In this document: in pieces, positions 30,003 through 40,497 of the stretch
Layout of the letters: every line of letters begins with the position of its first letter
How positions within the stretch are numbered: position 1 is the stretch's first letter
Assembly: GCA_958296015.1 (NCBI GenBank)
Contig: CATQIH010000020.1
Coordinates: 124,001 to 188,000 of the forward strand
Source of the DNA: Cyclobacteriaceae bacterium
GTDB taxonomy: Bacteria > Bacteroidota > Bacteroidia > Cytophagales > Cyclobacteriaceae
Reading direction: 5' to 3'
DNA length: 64,000 nt
Notes under the pieces: generated by a model
The model's input: the letters and a program-made list of their open reading frames with translations, nothing else
The model's database searches: none
Told to the model about the DNA's origin: nothing
Position numbers and translations under genes: made by a program

Positions 30003-32902
30003 TCCCGTGATCTTTGATTTGATACAATACGGATAGGCGTAAAAGGAGCCGGTTCACCTTTTAGTTGTGGATTCATTTCCTGTAGTTGACGTAGCGTAAG
30101 CCGGTATTTACTGGCTATGTCGGCAAGTATAGGATAAGCCGTAATAATAAATATCTCTCTGGTAGGATTATAAGAAGTGGAGTGGCCCTTTAAGTCAAAT
30201 TCTATCCGTCTGCTGTACTGAAGGTCTTTGCCTTCTTTTGGTATTTCTTTTCCCCTGGCCTGAATATGTACTGTTGAAGCATTCACCCGCTTATCTACCA
30301 GGTAGTTGTAAGCTTCCAGTGCTCTTTTGTGGCTTAGGCCACGGTTATATATAGCACTACCCACAGTATCTGTATAGGCAGAAATCTCTATCTGTACATC
30401 AGGATACCTGAAATGAAAAGCTGCTAGACTGTCCAGAATAGATTTGCTGGCTGCATTGATCTTATAGTGATCTGTATCAAAATAAATATTGTCAAAGGTT
30501 TCCTCAACGATGGTATCTTGCAGTATGATGACCTTAAGTTCTTCTATGGCATAAGAAGATAGCCTGGCAAAACTGCTTTTTTGTTCAAACACCAATTTCT
30601 GGCTCTGATGATAATTAATGTTGTTGAACTTGAACGTTCCCTGCTGATTGGTCATGGTAGACAGCGTTTTGTTACCTTGCTCGTTTGACAACATCACTTT
30701 AACAGCCATTGCCGGTTTCTTGTCATTCACCAAAGTACCTTCGATGGTAATATTATCCGGATTGCTGAAAGCCAGGTTGCTCAGACTTACGCTGTTTCTA
30801 TCAATGTCATTGATAGCAATTGCCTGTTCCAATGTTCTGGCGGTAAGTATTTTGCTTTGAATGATCCCACCTAAAGCCTCTTTCTCCTGTGCAGAAAGCT
30901 TTTCGGAACTCCGGAATAATTCATCTTTCAGCTTACTCTGATCAAGACTATTTTTCTGCTGTATTTCAGTAGCCACAAACCTACTGATCTGTTCTTTTTG
31001 CTTCATAGGCAGCGACTGATAAAAATAGATTTCTTCCGGATCGGAAATCATACTTTTCTGATATTCAGCTACCAGGGCATATTTTCTTTGATCAGTTGCC
31101 CGATCAATCTTTTTACGCTCTTCCAGCGGTAGCTGCTCATAAAACGAATTGATGTTACCATTCAATTCATTAGATTCTTGTAGTATCTTCTGAAATGCCC
31201 TGATCTCTATGATTTGTTTTATCTTAGTCTTTTCTTCAGGTGAGAGTTCTTTGTAGTAGTAATAATCCTCCTTCAGTATCTTCGTCTTGTTGTCATCGAG
31301 CAAAAAGCTTTTCTGTGCCGTTGCCAAGCGGTCTATCTGTGCTTTTTCTCTTGCCGATAAGGCTTCAAAATGAGCAGCAAGTGCCGGACTCATATCAGCC
31401 CTGCCATCTATGGCTTTTTGAAAAGCACGTACCTGCACCACTTGCTGTACCTTTTCCTTTTTTTCCAAAGGCAGTTCTTTGTAGTACAGCTGATCATTCT
31501 GAGAAAAGTAAGAAAGCACATCAGCATAACGCGGCAAACCACTATTTCTTCCGGCGGCACCTGCCAGAGAGAGCAATTCGGCGTTTTCTGTAGTCATATT
31601 AAAACGATAAATATCAAAGTTACCATCAGTATTTTCCCTGTTTGAAGAGAGATAGCCTTTTTTATGACCCAGACTGAGATATAGGTCATCTTTTGAGGAA
31701 TTGAATGGCATTCCCAGGTTTGTAACGGCAGGCGTAGCCAGTGAAGTTACGAAAACATCATAGCTGCCATAACCTTGATGGCCATTGGAAGAAAAAAATA
31801 GCTGATGCTCTGCTGAAAGGTAAAACGGAGAAAGCTCGTTCTGTGGCGTATTAATATCTGGCCCCAGGTTTACCGGTGTCTGCCACTGCCCGTCTGCCGA
31901 CAAGACACTGAGCCATATATCCATATTTCCGTACCCACCCGGACGATTAGATACAAAAAACAGAGAATCTCCGCCAGCAGAAAACGCAGGCTGCTTACTA
32001 TCATAACCTGATGTGTTGATTTTTTCGTTAAGCGGAACAGCCTTTTGCCACCTGCTACGCTCAAGCGTTGATGCAAAAAGATGACAATACCCTTCCTGAT
32101 AGCAGCCAGTGAAAACAAAGGTTTTATAATCATCAGTAAACGCTCCTGTTCCTTCGCTAAAATTTGTGTTGATATTGATAAAACTGTTTTTCGTACTGAT
32201 GTCCTGCCACTCATCGCTGGTATTGTTGGCAAAAAGATAGATATCGCTGAAGAATTTACCATACTGATCATTCACAGTGCTGCCTTTGCTTTCTTTTCGG
32301 GTACTGGTGATAGCAATAGAAGAGTCGGACAGAAAAGTGCTGGCAGCATAGTCATCATACGCTGTATTAACAGATGCCGACAAGCGTATGAACTTGAAAT
32401 CTCCTTTGGGTTTCAGCGCATTGAGCAGCGCAAACTGGCTTCCCTCTTTTTCCCGAAGAGCCATCTCCATATAGTTCCTTTTGTCATCAAACTTATGGGT
32501 TTTGGCAAAAGCGATAAATGCGTCTAAACTTTTGATGGCCTGGGTATAATCTCCTAGGAATTTATGCATCAGACCTTCGTAATATCCGCTTAATAGATAG
32601 TGTTCCGGATCAGCCAACCGCACTCGCTGGTAGTAATCTTTTGCTTTATAGTATTCAAACAACAGCCGGTAACATTCTCCTAGTTGGTAGCGCGCATAGA
32701 TGTGGCTATCTTCCAACAGCAATACTTCCTGATAGAACTGTATGGCCTGAAAATAAAAGCCTGCGGCAAATTTTTTATCCCCTTTATCGAGAAGGACTTT
32801 GATTTCTTTGTCTGTGGCAGGGCTACATGTGGCGTGGTTGTATGAAGCAATCCATACGTAGCATAAAACACAAATTATCGTATACAAAAAATAATTTTTC
32901 AT
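29999..32902 (-). CDS. TPR/PD40/OmpA-family protein with LysM-like C-terminus
   Basis: PD40 blades (FFVSNRPGGYGNMDIWLS, LFFSSNGHQGYGSYDVF), OmpA YFDTDHYKINAASKSILDSLAAF..AYTDTVGSAIYNRGLSHKRA, LysM-like ADIASKYRLTLRQLQEMNP. Confidence 0.92.
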   Translation of the reverse strand: MKNYFLYTIICVLCYVWIASYNHATCSPATDKEIKVLLDKGDKKFAAGFYFQAIQFYQEVLLLEDSHIYARYQLGECYRLLFEYYKAKDYYQRVRLADPEHYLLSGYYEGLMHKFLGDYTQAIKSLDAFIAFAKTHKFDDKRNYMEMALREKEGSQFALLNALKPKGDFKFIRLSASVNTAYDDYAASTFLSDSSIAITSTRKESKGSTVNDQYGKFFSDIYLFANNTSDEWQDISTKNSFININTNFSEGTGAFTDDYKTFVFTGCYQEGYCHLFASTLERSRWQKAVPLNEKINTSGYDSKQPAFSAGGDSLFFVSNRPGGYGNMDIWLSVLSADGQWQTPVNLGPDINTPQNELSPFYLSAEHQLFFSSNGHQGYGSYDVFVTSLATPAVTNLGMPFNSSKDDLYLSLGHKKGYLSSNRENTDGNFDIYRFNMTTENAELLSLAGAAGRNSGLPRYADVLSYFSQNDQLYYKELPLEKKEKVQQVVQVRAFQKAIDGRADMSPALAAHFEALSAREKAQIDRLATAQKSFLLDDNKTKILKEDYYYYKELSPEEKTKIKQIIEIRAFQKILQESNELNGNINSFYEQLPLEERKKIDRATDQRKYALVAEYQKSMISDPEEIYFYQSLPMKQKEQISRFVATEIQQKNSLDQSKLKDELFRSSEKLSAQEKEALGGIIQSKILTARTLEQAIAINDIDRNSVSLSNLAFSNPDNITIEGTLVNDKKPAMAVKVMLSNEQGNKTLSTMTNQQGTFKFNNINYHQSQKLVFEQKSSFARLSSYAIEELKVIILQDTIVEETFDNIYFDTDHYKINAASKSILDSLAAFHFRYPDVQIEISAYTDTVGSAIYNRGLSHKRALEAYNYLVDKRVNASTVHIQARGKEIPKEGKDLQYSRRIEFDLKGHSTSYNPTREIFIITAYPILADIASKYRLTLRQLQEMNPQLKGEPAPFTPIRIVSNQRSRE

Positions 32903-32910
32903 TCATCTAT

Positions 32911-33993
32911 TTACATCAACGGGATTCCATAGTGCCTACTGTTTGCCCCTTTCCTGGATATTCTATACGACACCGACAACTCATAAGCACCTCCTGTTGG
33001 AATATCCTGGTGTAGAAACGTTTTGTTGAAATCATAGCTTAGAGCTACGTTGATCTTTGATGTTTGCAGTGCTGTAGAGAGCACCAAAGCATCTTTCCAT
33101 CTATACCATGAGCCAACAGACAATTTTACACTGTTTGGATCAGTATTATAGATATTAGTAAGCCTATAAGTTACGTATGTACCAAAATTGGCATGATAAC
33201 TATCTGCTGACCGAACCCACAATAGCTGATGTGATATTTGCAGATACTGTAAGGTGTAAGTAAGGCCACCGCTTGCTTTTAATACCAAAGGAGCGCGGCG
33301 GCTATAGTCTGTAAAAAAAGCAGTATTAGGATGGTTTAAGTTAGATATTGCGAGTCCTATATGGTTTTTAAAACCTTTTCTTCTATAAGTTTCTCTTATG
33401 GTATGGTGCCAGATTATTCCCGTACTGAAAGATGGATAGGATACCTGATCTCTGAGCGTTCCTAGAGAAGGGGCGATACCAGGATTATATCCGCTGATCA
33501 CATCATACTGCGATCCCCATTGCAGCTTATCTGTGTCAATCTTATTTTGTACGAAGCTTCCCTGCAAACCAAAAACCAGGATATTTCTATACTCATCTAG
33601 GCGGAGATTATAAGCAGCAGAAAGTTGTCCTTGCAAAGAACTGTATATTCCTGAGGTTCCTGCGGCCTCTTTGCTTACAGAAAAGGCAACTCCTCCTACG
33701 TGCTGTGGCTTAGGATTAACCACGTACACTGGGTAAGATACAGAGAATACAGAGGCATTGTAAGGAGATTGCAGGTTCCTCCATTGAGACCTGTAATTTG
33801 CTCCCAAAAAAATATCTTTCTCCAATCCGGCATAAGCAGGGTTGAGATTGGATGGGGAGAAGTAGTACTGAGAAAGTATCAAAGACTGGCTAAAGCCAGC
33901 ATGACCTGCCAGCAACAATATGCCGGCGAGCCACCACCTGAACTTAGTACAGTGAGTTTTGATAAGCTTAAGCCAACGTGTAAGATCAATCAT
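32911..33993 (-). CDS. PorP/SprF family type IX secretion-associated membrane protein
   Basis: LILSQYYFSPSNLNPAYAGLEKDIFLGANYRSQWRNLQSPYNASVFSVSYPVY; start placed at 33993 (MIDLTRWLK). Confidence 0.92.
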   Translation of the reverse strand: MIDLTRWLKLIKTHCTKFRWWLAGILLLAGHAGFSQSLILSQYYFSPSNLNPAYAGLEKDIFLGANYRSQWRNLQSPYNASVFSVSYPVYVVNPKPQHVGGVAFSVSKEAAGTSGIYSSLQGQLSAAYNLRLDEYRNILVFGLQGSFVQNKIDTDKLQWGSQYDVISGYNPGIAPSLGTLRDQVSYPSFSTGIIWHHTIRETYRRKGFKNHIGLAISNLNHPNTAFFTDYSRRAPLVLKASGGLTYTLQYLQISHQLLWVRSADSYHANFGTYVTYRLTNIYNTDPNSVKLSVGSWYRWKDALVLSTALQTSKINVALSYDFNKTFLHQDIPTGGAYELSVSYRISRKGANSRHYGIPLM

Positions 33994-35137
33994 ATAAAAC
34001 AATAGTTCCGCTTTTGGTGTACATCTGACCATTCGTAAGGCGCACCTGCAATAAATATTGATAGACACCAGCAGCATTTCTTGTCGGCCCATGCTGCCAT
34101 CCTGAAGTGGATGCCTGGCTGTAAGATGTGCTACGATAAATAATGTGCCCCCAGGCATCCCAGATTGTCCATTGGAAATCCGATGACTCTATATATTTGC
34201 TGTATATTTTGACTGTTCTGTCCTCTGCGTTGGGTGCCATCGGAGAAACAGCATTGGGGATATACAGAAAATTTTCAGGTAATTTGATGACACCTATGGT
34301 GAGATAACCAAGCTTACCTGATAGATTATAAGTAAAAGAAAGCAGGTTACCCGTTTGATGGCCTTCTGCACGGTTGATGATGCTGAGCGTATCTCCTGCA
34401 CTACCAGACATAGCCAGCAGTGGTTTTTCAGGCTCTGTGATGACGGAGGTATTAATCTGCACAGTAATATCTGCCAGTTTATAACTGCCAGACAGGGTTT
34501 TGAACTGCCAGTAAAAGGGGTATCCCTGGAAATCATCTGGAGTATTTAAGGAAGAACTTTTGTCAAAAAATTCTATCCCTGTCACTGGCTGATCGCCTTG
34601 TATATTCGTTAGCATAACGGGCGCGTATAATGTATTTTTACCTACAGGATAAAATTTATCACCAATTCCCCTGTGATACAATGTTCCGCTGATAAATGCA
34701 TCATTGGCTCCCCCTTCCACACGGGCATTTTCCAGGACGACCATTTTCTTATCAGGCTCAACTGCAACAATGCCCTGCTGTAGCGTCAGGGTTGATTGAA
34801 TGTTTACATGATCAGTAATGGTTACACCTGCTGCATTATTGATCGTTAGGTAGTCTACTACCTGGTTGTTATGTGCAAAAAGTTGGTTGCTTGTACCAGC
34901 TAACGTAATATTTCCCTTTGGGGCAATGTAAGTTCTCCGGTTATCCCATGCTCCAGTGAGCGATATGTTGCCTTGGTTAGTAATTTTGTCTTTGTTCAAG
35001 ACATCACCTTTGACATGGACTTTGCTATCAGACCCGACAAACAGCACACCCTTATTTACAACTACCTGTGCATTTGCCAGTACCGGCATTGTCAAGGTTA
35101 ACAAGAAATATAGCCTATATTTTAGATTGCTTACCAT
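33986..35137 (-). CDS. Surface protein with gliding-motility/CHU-type C-terminal region
   Basis: C-terminal FLYIPNAVSPMAPNAEDRTVKIYSKYIESSDFQWTIWDAWGHIIYRSTS...GVYQYLLQVRLTNGQMYTKSGTIVL. Confidence 0.8.
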   Translation of the reverse strand: MVSNLKYRLYFLLTLTMPVLANAQVVVNKGVLFVGSDSKVHVKGDVLNKDKITNQGNISLTGAWDNRRTYIAPKGNITLAGTSNQLFAHNNQVVDYLTINNAAGVTITDHVNIQSTLTLQQGIVAVEPDKKMVVLENARVEGGANDAFISGTLYHRGIGDKFYPVGKNTLYAPVMLTNIQGDQPVTGIEFFDKSSSLNTPDDFQGYPFYWQFKTLSGSYKLADITVQINTSVITEPEKPLLAMSGSAGDTLSIINRAEGHQTGNLLSFTYNLSGKLGYLTIGVIKLPENFLYIPNAVSPMAPNAEDRTVKIYSKYIESSDFQWTIWDAWGHIIYRSTSYSQASTSGWQHGPTRNAAGVYQYLLQVRLTNGQMYTKSGTIVLYD

Positions 35138-35141
35138 ATAT

Positions 35142-36617
35142 CTATTTAACTTCTACCCAGTCTTTATCATTCTTTTTAATCCAAAGCTTACCATCTAAAG
35201 TATCAAAAAACATATCTCCAGGCTCTGTATCATCAGGCGTTTTCTTATCAGGTTTACCAGTACCTATCATGATAGTAGGTGTGCGCGTTGAGGTAACGGT
35301 AGATCCTCCAACCGTACTTTCAGAGGGCACCAACCATTTTCCTAATTTCTCCCAGTTTCCTTCCGTATTATGGTACACCATTGCATCATCTGTTTTAAAA
35401 TAAAAACTGCCATTTGGAGCAGGCAGGCTAGCATCAGGCAAAGATGTTCCCTGATACCATGTATTGCCTGTTACGTTAGATAGAGTCTGTGGCTTCCATT
35501 GGCTTCCACTCCAGGCCAACACATCATTGGTAGCAGGAATTGCTGTAGAAACTACTCTGCCCTGCAATTGAGTTACTGTAGCTTTGCCATCATTTGCCAG
35601 TACTATGTCTCCGGAAATAGTGTGGGCATTAACCTGTGAGCCACTACCTATCAGAATTTCTCCACTGCCTTTGTTGGCAAGCTGCAATTGATCATTCTGA
35701 ATTTGCAATCCGTTGCTGACGTTAATTTCCAGACTTCCATCTGTCGTGTTTTTCTTTAATCCATTGCCTGCTACATCCGCATTGACCTTTTCTTTAGTCA
35801 CAGCATCATTAGAGAGTTTGGCGGTAGTAATGGCATTGTCAACAATTTTGGCTGTGGTAATAGCGTCTAGTTTGATGGTCATGGTGCCATCGCTGTTTAA
35901 AGTAATATCACCAGAAATACTCACCGGGGCAGCAACATTGGAAGTGTTTCCTACCAGCACCTGGCCTGCTGGCAGTGCCTGATCAGTATCGTTGTTGGTG
36001 CCAAAAAGAGTAAAATTAGGGTAAGTGCCTGAAACCTTTACCGAACCACCGCCTGATAATGTCACCGTCTGATCAGGTGCTGTGTTTTTGATCTCGTTAT
36101 CTATAATTGAAATACCTGTACTGGCAACATATTGCTCTTCACTTTTGTGTATGCTCCCAAAAAGTATATAGCTTCCATTGCTCTTTCTGTAGAGATCGCC
36201 GGTTGCTTTGTGAATATAAAAATCACCGTTTTTACCTATAGTAGATGAAGGGGCCGTATTGCCTTCATGCCAGGCCACAACTTGCTGTTGACTCTCCCCT
36301 AAGCCTTTTTGCCAGCTTCCGTTGAACCAATAGAAGAAAGCACCCTCTATTGTGTCAAAAACAAGTAACCCATTATCTTTATCACTAAGCCTTGAGGTAA
36401 AGTTTGATCCGTTGCGTTGCTGCGTCGTAAAACGAGGCACCAAAAACCCTTGTTCACTGTTTTCAGACACCAGTTCAAGTACCGCATTCGGATTGGGGTT
36501 TTCGGTTCCCATACCAATAACAGTTTGTGCATATGTATAGGTGCAGGCTGATATTGTTGTTGCTAAGGCGAACCATACATGAGTTTGCTTAAACATAACT
36601 TTGAATATTTCTCGCAA
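35142..36617 (-). CDS. Repeat-rich surface/fibre-like hypothetical protein
   Basis: Repetitive ITTAKIVDNAITTAKLSNDAVTKEKV, repeated SGDI(T/V)L motifs, signal peptide. Confidence 0.7.
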   Translation of the reverse strand: MREIFKVMFKQTHVWFALATTISACTYTYAQTVIGMGTENPNPNAVLELVSENSEQGFLVPRFTTQQRNGSNFTSRLSDKDNGLLVFDTIEGAFFYWFNGSWQKGLGESQQQVVAWHEGNTAPSSTIGKNGDFYIHKATGDLYRKSNGSYILFGSIHKSEEQYVASTGISIIDNEIKNTAPDQTVTLSGGGSVKVSGTYPNFTLFGTNNDTDQALPAGQVLVGNTSNVAAPVSISGDITLNSDGTMTIKLDAITTAKIVDNAITTAKLSNDAVTKEKVNADVAGNGLKKNTTDGSLEINVSNGLQIQNDQLQLANKGSGEILIGSGSQVNAHTISGDIVLANDGKATVTQLQGRVVSTAIPATNDVLAWSGSQWKPQTLSNVTGNTWYQGTSLPDASLPAPNGSFYFKTDDAMVYHNTEGNWEKLGKWLVPSESTVGGSTVTSTRTPTIMIGTGKPDKKTPDDTEPGDMFFDTLDGKLWIKKNDKDWVEVK

Positions 36618-36892
36618 ATTATAAATATTATACTATTATATATAACTATACGAACTTGTTATATTACATATGTAAGTTTTGCTCCAGTTAGCAACAAATT
36701 TTTCTGTGATCAACTGTATCCGTTAAAGTTTACTGTATTATAAAGAGTAGAACTTGTTGTATGTGCTATGTGATTGACTGATGGGTATTAAAAAAGCAGT
36801 AGTTTTATTAAACCAAATTATTTTCATGCCAAAGGTAATATCAGACCACAACAGGGCAGTATATAGCAAAAATAAGCTCCCTAAAAATAAAA

Positions 36893-36920
36893 AAGAGACC
36901 TTTTGGGGAGGTCTCTTCAC
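36893..36920 (-). terminator. Terminator hairpin
   Basis: aagagaccttttggggaggtctctt. Confidence 0.65.
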
Positions 36921-36945
36921 TAAAAAACAGTTATCAAGCAGCTGG

Positions 36946-38820
36946 TTACCGTTTGACTGCTTTACCTTCAAACGTAGTACCTTGTGCTTCCGGATATACA
37001 TTGTTGGTTCGGTCTGTATCTGCCATACGTTTGGAAGAGTCTATCTCTATGCTTTTGATCTGACTGACAGATTTGGGGATGCTCATCATATAGGTTGGAT
37101 ACACCCAAGGCCAGTCTTGTAATACCGTTCGCTTGATGTCTGTTTCGTTCTTTTTTTCACCCCACATGATCTGCATAGGAATGTAAAAAAGCTCACGACT
37201 GCCATCTTTGTAAGTAACCATCACATCCTGGGGCATGGGCATCAGCCCTATTCGTTCCAACAAAACATCTGTGTGATTGCCATTTTCTTCTACCGATTTT
37301 ACGGCATAGTCTATAGTGCGTGTGGTATAAACAAAGTATTCCAGATACCAGTCTAAGATCATGTCTGACTCTTTTTCCATCACTCTGATAAAAGTGGAAG
37401 CATCGGGATGTTTGAATTTCCATTCGCCAAAGTAGCGTCTCATGCCCTTGTCAAAAGTTTCCTGCCCGACAATATAGCTCAACTGATCCAGAAATACGGC
37501 TCCTTTGGAATACGATGCCAGCCCATAAGCTTGGTTGGTATTATAATGGTCGGCGTGGGTAATCAGTGGCTCTTCTTTTCCTGACTTCGCTAGAGCAAAG
37601 TAGCCAGCATAAGACCCGGTGTTTGGATTTCCTTCTTCCCCAAAAAAGCTTGCCATTACACGGTTGGAAGCATAGCTAGTAAAACCTTCATCCATCCAGG
37701 GGTACAAACTTTCGTTGGTAGCCAGCACACCCTGGTACCAGCTATGGATCAGCTCATGCACGGTGACACCTATCAGACTGGACATGGTACGGTGACCAGT
37801 GATTAGGGTAGCCATCGGGTATTCCATACCGCCATCGCCTCCCTGAATGACAGAATACTTGGCATAAGGATACTTTCCGAAGTTTTTGTTCATATACTGA
37901 AAAGCCTGAACCGTAAACTCCGGCAAGCGTTGCCAGTTTTCGGCCAATGTATCTGTCTGATAAAAGAAATGCAGTTCAGGACCGTCAGGCACCTGCGTTA
38001 TGGTATGTGTGTAGTCAGTATCTGCTGCCCACACAAAATCATGTACATTCTCCGCTTTAAAGTGATAGATGATTTTGCTACCGGAAGGCCGCTTTACTTT
38101 TTGCTCTGCTTTGGCATAGCCGTGGCCTATTTCCTGTGGATTCTGAAGTATCCCACTGGCAGCTACTGTGTAAGCAGAGTCGATGGCAATTTTCACGTCA
38201 AAATCTCCCCAAACACCATAAAACTCTCTCCCGATGTAAGGATCAGGATGCCAGCCATCTACATCATATTCTGCCATTTTGGGGAACCACTGCGCCATAG
38301 AATATTCTATACCTTCTGCGTTGTCTCTTCCCGAGCGGCGTATCTGTAAAGGTACCTGCCCATTGAATTCCATCTCAAAAACGGCTTTACCACCTGGCAG
38401 AATAAGTTTGGCAAGTGTGACTGTCAGGATAGTTTCTTCGGTTTCGGAGTTCAGTGCTTTTCCATCTTGTTTTAGCGAAGTGATCTTAAGATAACCTATT
38501 TCATCTTCTTTCAGGTAATGTATCCGGTCGCTGACCCGTGGGTCGGCATCTTCAATGGTGAGTGAGCGTATATCCATCATACTGCCTGGCTGAAAAGCAT
38601 TGAAGTACAAATGATAATATACTTTTGTAAGTGTATCAGGCGAGTTGTTATGGTAAGTTAGTTTTTGCGTTCCTGTAAACTGATTGGTATTCACATCCAT
38701 ATTGATGTTCATCTGGTATTCAACTTTTTGCTGCCAGTAATTTACCTGGGCAGAAGCATGATGAAACATCAGCATAGTACACATGCAGGCCAATGCTGCG
38801 AGTAACGGATATCTTTTCAT
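36946..38820 (-). CDS. M1 family metallopeptidase
   Basis: GGMEYPMATLITGH, zinc motif VTVHELIHSWYQGVLATNESLYPWMDEGFT. Confidence 0.95.
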   Translation of the reverse strand: MKRYPLLAALACMCTMLMFHHASAQVNYWQQKVEYQMNINMDVNTNQFTGTQKLTYHNNSPDTLTKVYYHLYFNAFQPGSMMDIRSLTIEDADPRVSDRIHYLKEDEIGYLKITSLKQDGKALNSETEETILTVTLAKLILPGGKAVFEMEFNGQVPLQIRRSGRDNAEGIEYSMAQWFPKMAEYDVDGWHPDPYIGREFYGVWGDFDVKIAIDSAYTVAASGILQNPQEIGHGYAKAEQKVKRPSGSKIIYHFKAENVHDFVWAADTDYTHTITQVPDGPELHFFYQTDTLAENWQRLPEFTVQAFQYMNKNFGKYPYAKYSVIQGGDGGMEYPMATLITGHRTMSSLIGVTVHELIHSWYQGVLATNESLYPWMDEGFTSYASNRVMASFFGEEGNPNTGSYAGYFALAKSGKEEPLITHADHYNTNQAYGLASYSKGAVFLDQLSYIVGQETFDKGMRRYFGEWKFKHPDASTFIRVMEKESDMILDWYLEYFVYTTRTIDYAVKSVEENGNHTDVLLERIGLMPMPQDVMVTYKDGSRELFYIPMQIMWGEKKNETDIKRTVLQDWPWVYPTYMMSIPKSVSQIKSIEIDSSKRMADTDRTNNVYPEAQGTTFEGKAVKR

Positions 38821-38881
38821 AGATTGTATTGGTCAATTAACAAAACATGAAGTTAGGCTGTAATTTTATAAACTACAACCG

Positions 38882-40360
38882 TTACTTATGGGCCAGTTCG
38901 GCGGAAGCAGGCTTTATGGTATGAGAAAGCCTGTTTTTGGTATTGGCAGATGACCATTCTACCTGATATTTATCTTGATTTTTATGCCAAAACTCTTCTA
39001 CAAAGCTCAATTGCATGGTAGAAAGCATTGGATATCTTGAAGGTATCTGTTCTCTAATCGCTTTGTTGTAGCGCATATATATACCAAAATCACGTGGGTA
39101 TTTTTCAGGTTTCATACCCAGAAACTGACCGCTTTTTTTAGCATAGTTCAGCATGTTTTTCCAATGTTCAATAGGTGTCAGCCCAAGGCTGTCGGCACCA
39201 TGAGAGAGCAGCATCATGTAAATATCATCGTATGGATGCACGCTTTGCAGATAGCTTTCTACAGCATTGGCAGAATGATCTGTGTTGAATACCATCCAGT
39301 AAGGCACAGCACCTGTTTTTAAGGTCCAGAAGGGTTCATGTATTGCGAAGCATTCTATCAGCAGCTTGTTGGCAGGTATCTTTCGTTGCCGGTACCACTC
39401 GCGGTAGAGGTCTGCCACCATCGGGCTTGGCGCATGAGGATCATCAAAGGTAATCTGTTCTACCTGAAAGTACTGGGTGGAGGCAAAATTCCTAATATCT
39501 TCTAGCAGACCGGATGCAAACCCCCACTCTGCTTCGGGGCTTTCGCCATCTGGCTGAGGAGCATCCCAGGTATAGTATGGAGAATTTTCTCTTCGCAGAA
39601 AATCTATGATGCGGTTGCTTCCCGAATAATATTCATCCGGCATAAGCCCGCCACTACCGCCAAACTGAAACACCTGGCGATCGCTTAACCTGACAGTAGG
39701 CCAAGAATACTGACAGTCGATGACCAGCAATTTACCTCCAGGCATCAGTTTTTCGCGGATAAACTTTTCATAGATAGGATCCAGCCTTGTCTTTTTTACT
39801 CTGAAATAAGTGATATAATCCAGATGAAGCCTATCCTGGTTGGGGTCGGTCATGTGGTGCAGTTGTATATGCGGGTTATTTTTCAGCAGTTCTTCTCCAT
39901 AAGGAAAAGCCCAGTCCATGGTCTTCTTTGGTATGTCCTTATGGATACGAGGCTTTCGTACTGGAATGAGAAATGTCTGAGGTAGCCAGGGAATACCAAG
40001 AGCCGCATATAGATGCACCAGTGCACCATTGGATGAGCCGATGGCAATAGCCGGATAGTTTTTTTCCGGATAATTTCTGGTAACCCACTTATCGAACGCT
40101 GCTACATCAACATCTTTAATGTGTGAAGGCTGCACGGCATCTAGCGGACCACTGGCAGAATACAGTTTTTCTTTCCAAAGATCAGGTATCACGTCTATCA
40201 CAGAAGCAAGCAGTTCGCTGGAAGGCATACTGCCCGTACCTTTGAAATCTTTGCCCTTCAGGTAGTGGCTCAGAGAGGTAAACATAGCAGTGGAAGAATC
40301 GTATCCGGCAATAAAGTTAGGTCTGCTTTTTCCTATGGCACGATAACCAGGTCTTTTCAT
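38882..40360 (-). CDS. Hypothetical protein, 492 aa, no confident family
   Basis: Single long ORF; GSSNGA and LLVIDCQYSWP motifs suggest an alpha/beta fold only. Confidence 0.6.
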   Translation of the reverse strand: MKRPGYRAIGKSRPNFIAGYDSSTAMFTSLSHYLKGKDFKGTGSMPSSELLASVIDVIPDLWKEKLYSASGPLDAVQPSHIKDVDVAAFDKWVTRNYPEKNYPAIAIGSSNGALVHLYAALGIPWLPQTFLIPVRKPRIHKDIPKKTMDWAFPYGEELLKNNPHIQLHHMTDPNQDRLHLDYITYFRVKKTRLDPIYEKFIREKLMPGGKLLVIDCQYSWPTVRLSDRQVFQFGGSGGLMPDEYYSGSNRIIDFLRRENSPYYTWDAPQPDGESPEAEWGFASGLLEDIRNFASTQYFQVEQITFDDPHAPSPMVADLYREWYRQRKIPANKLLIECFAIHEPFWTLKTGAVPYWMVFNTDHSANAVESYLQSVHPYDDIYMMLLSHGADSLGLTPIEHWKNMLNYAKKSGQFLGMKPEKYPRDFGIYMRYNKAIREQIPSRYPMLSTMQLSFVEEFWHKNQDKYQVEWSSANTKNRLSHTIKPASAELAHK

Positions 40361-40447
40361 ATAATTGTGTACATTTTAATTAGATTTTATATTTTAACGA
40401 AGTAAAAAACAACTTTGTTTTATCCCAACAGTTAGGTACTAAACAAA

Positions 40448-40474
40448 CAACGCCGCTAAGTCTGGCGGCGTTGT
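40448..40474. terminator. Terminator-like hairpin
   Basis: caacgccgc taagtct ggcggcgttg. Confidence 0.6.
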
Positions 40475-40497
40475 CAGGTCAGCTAATATAGAAGCTG

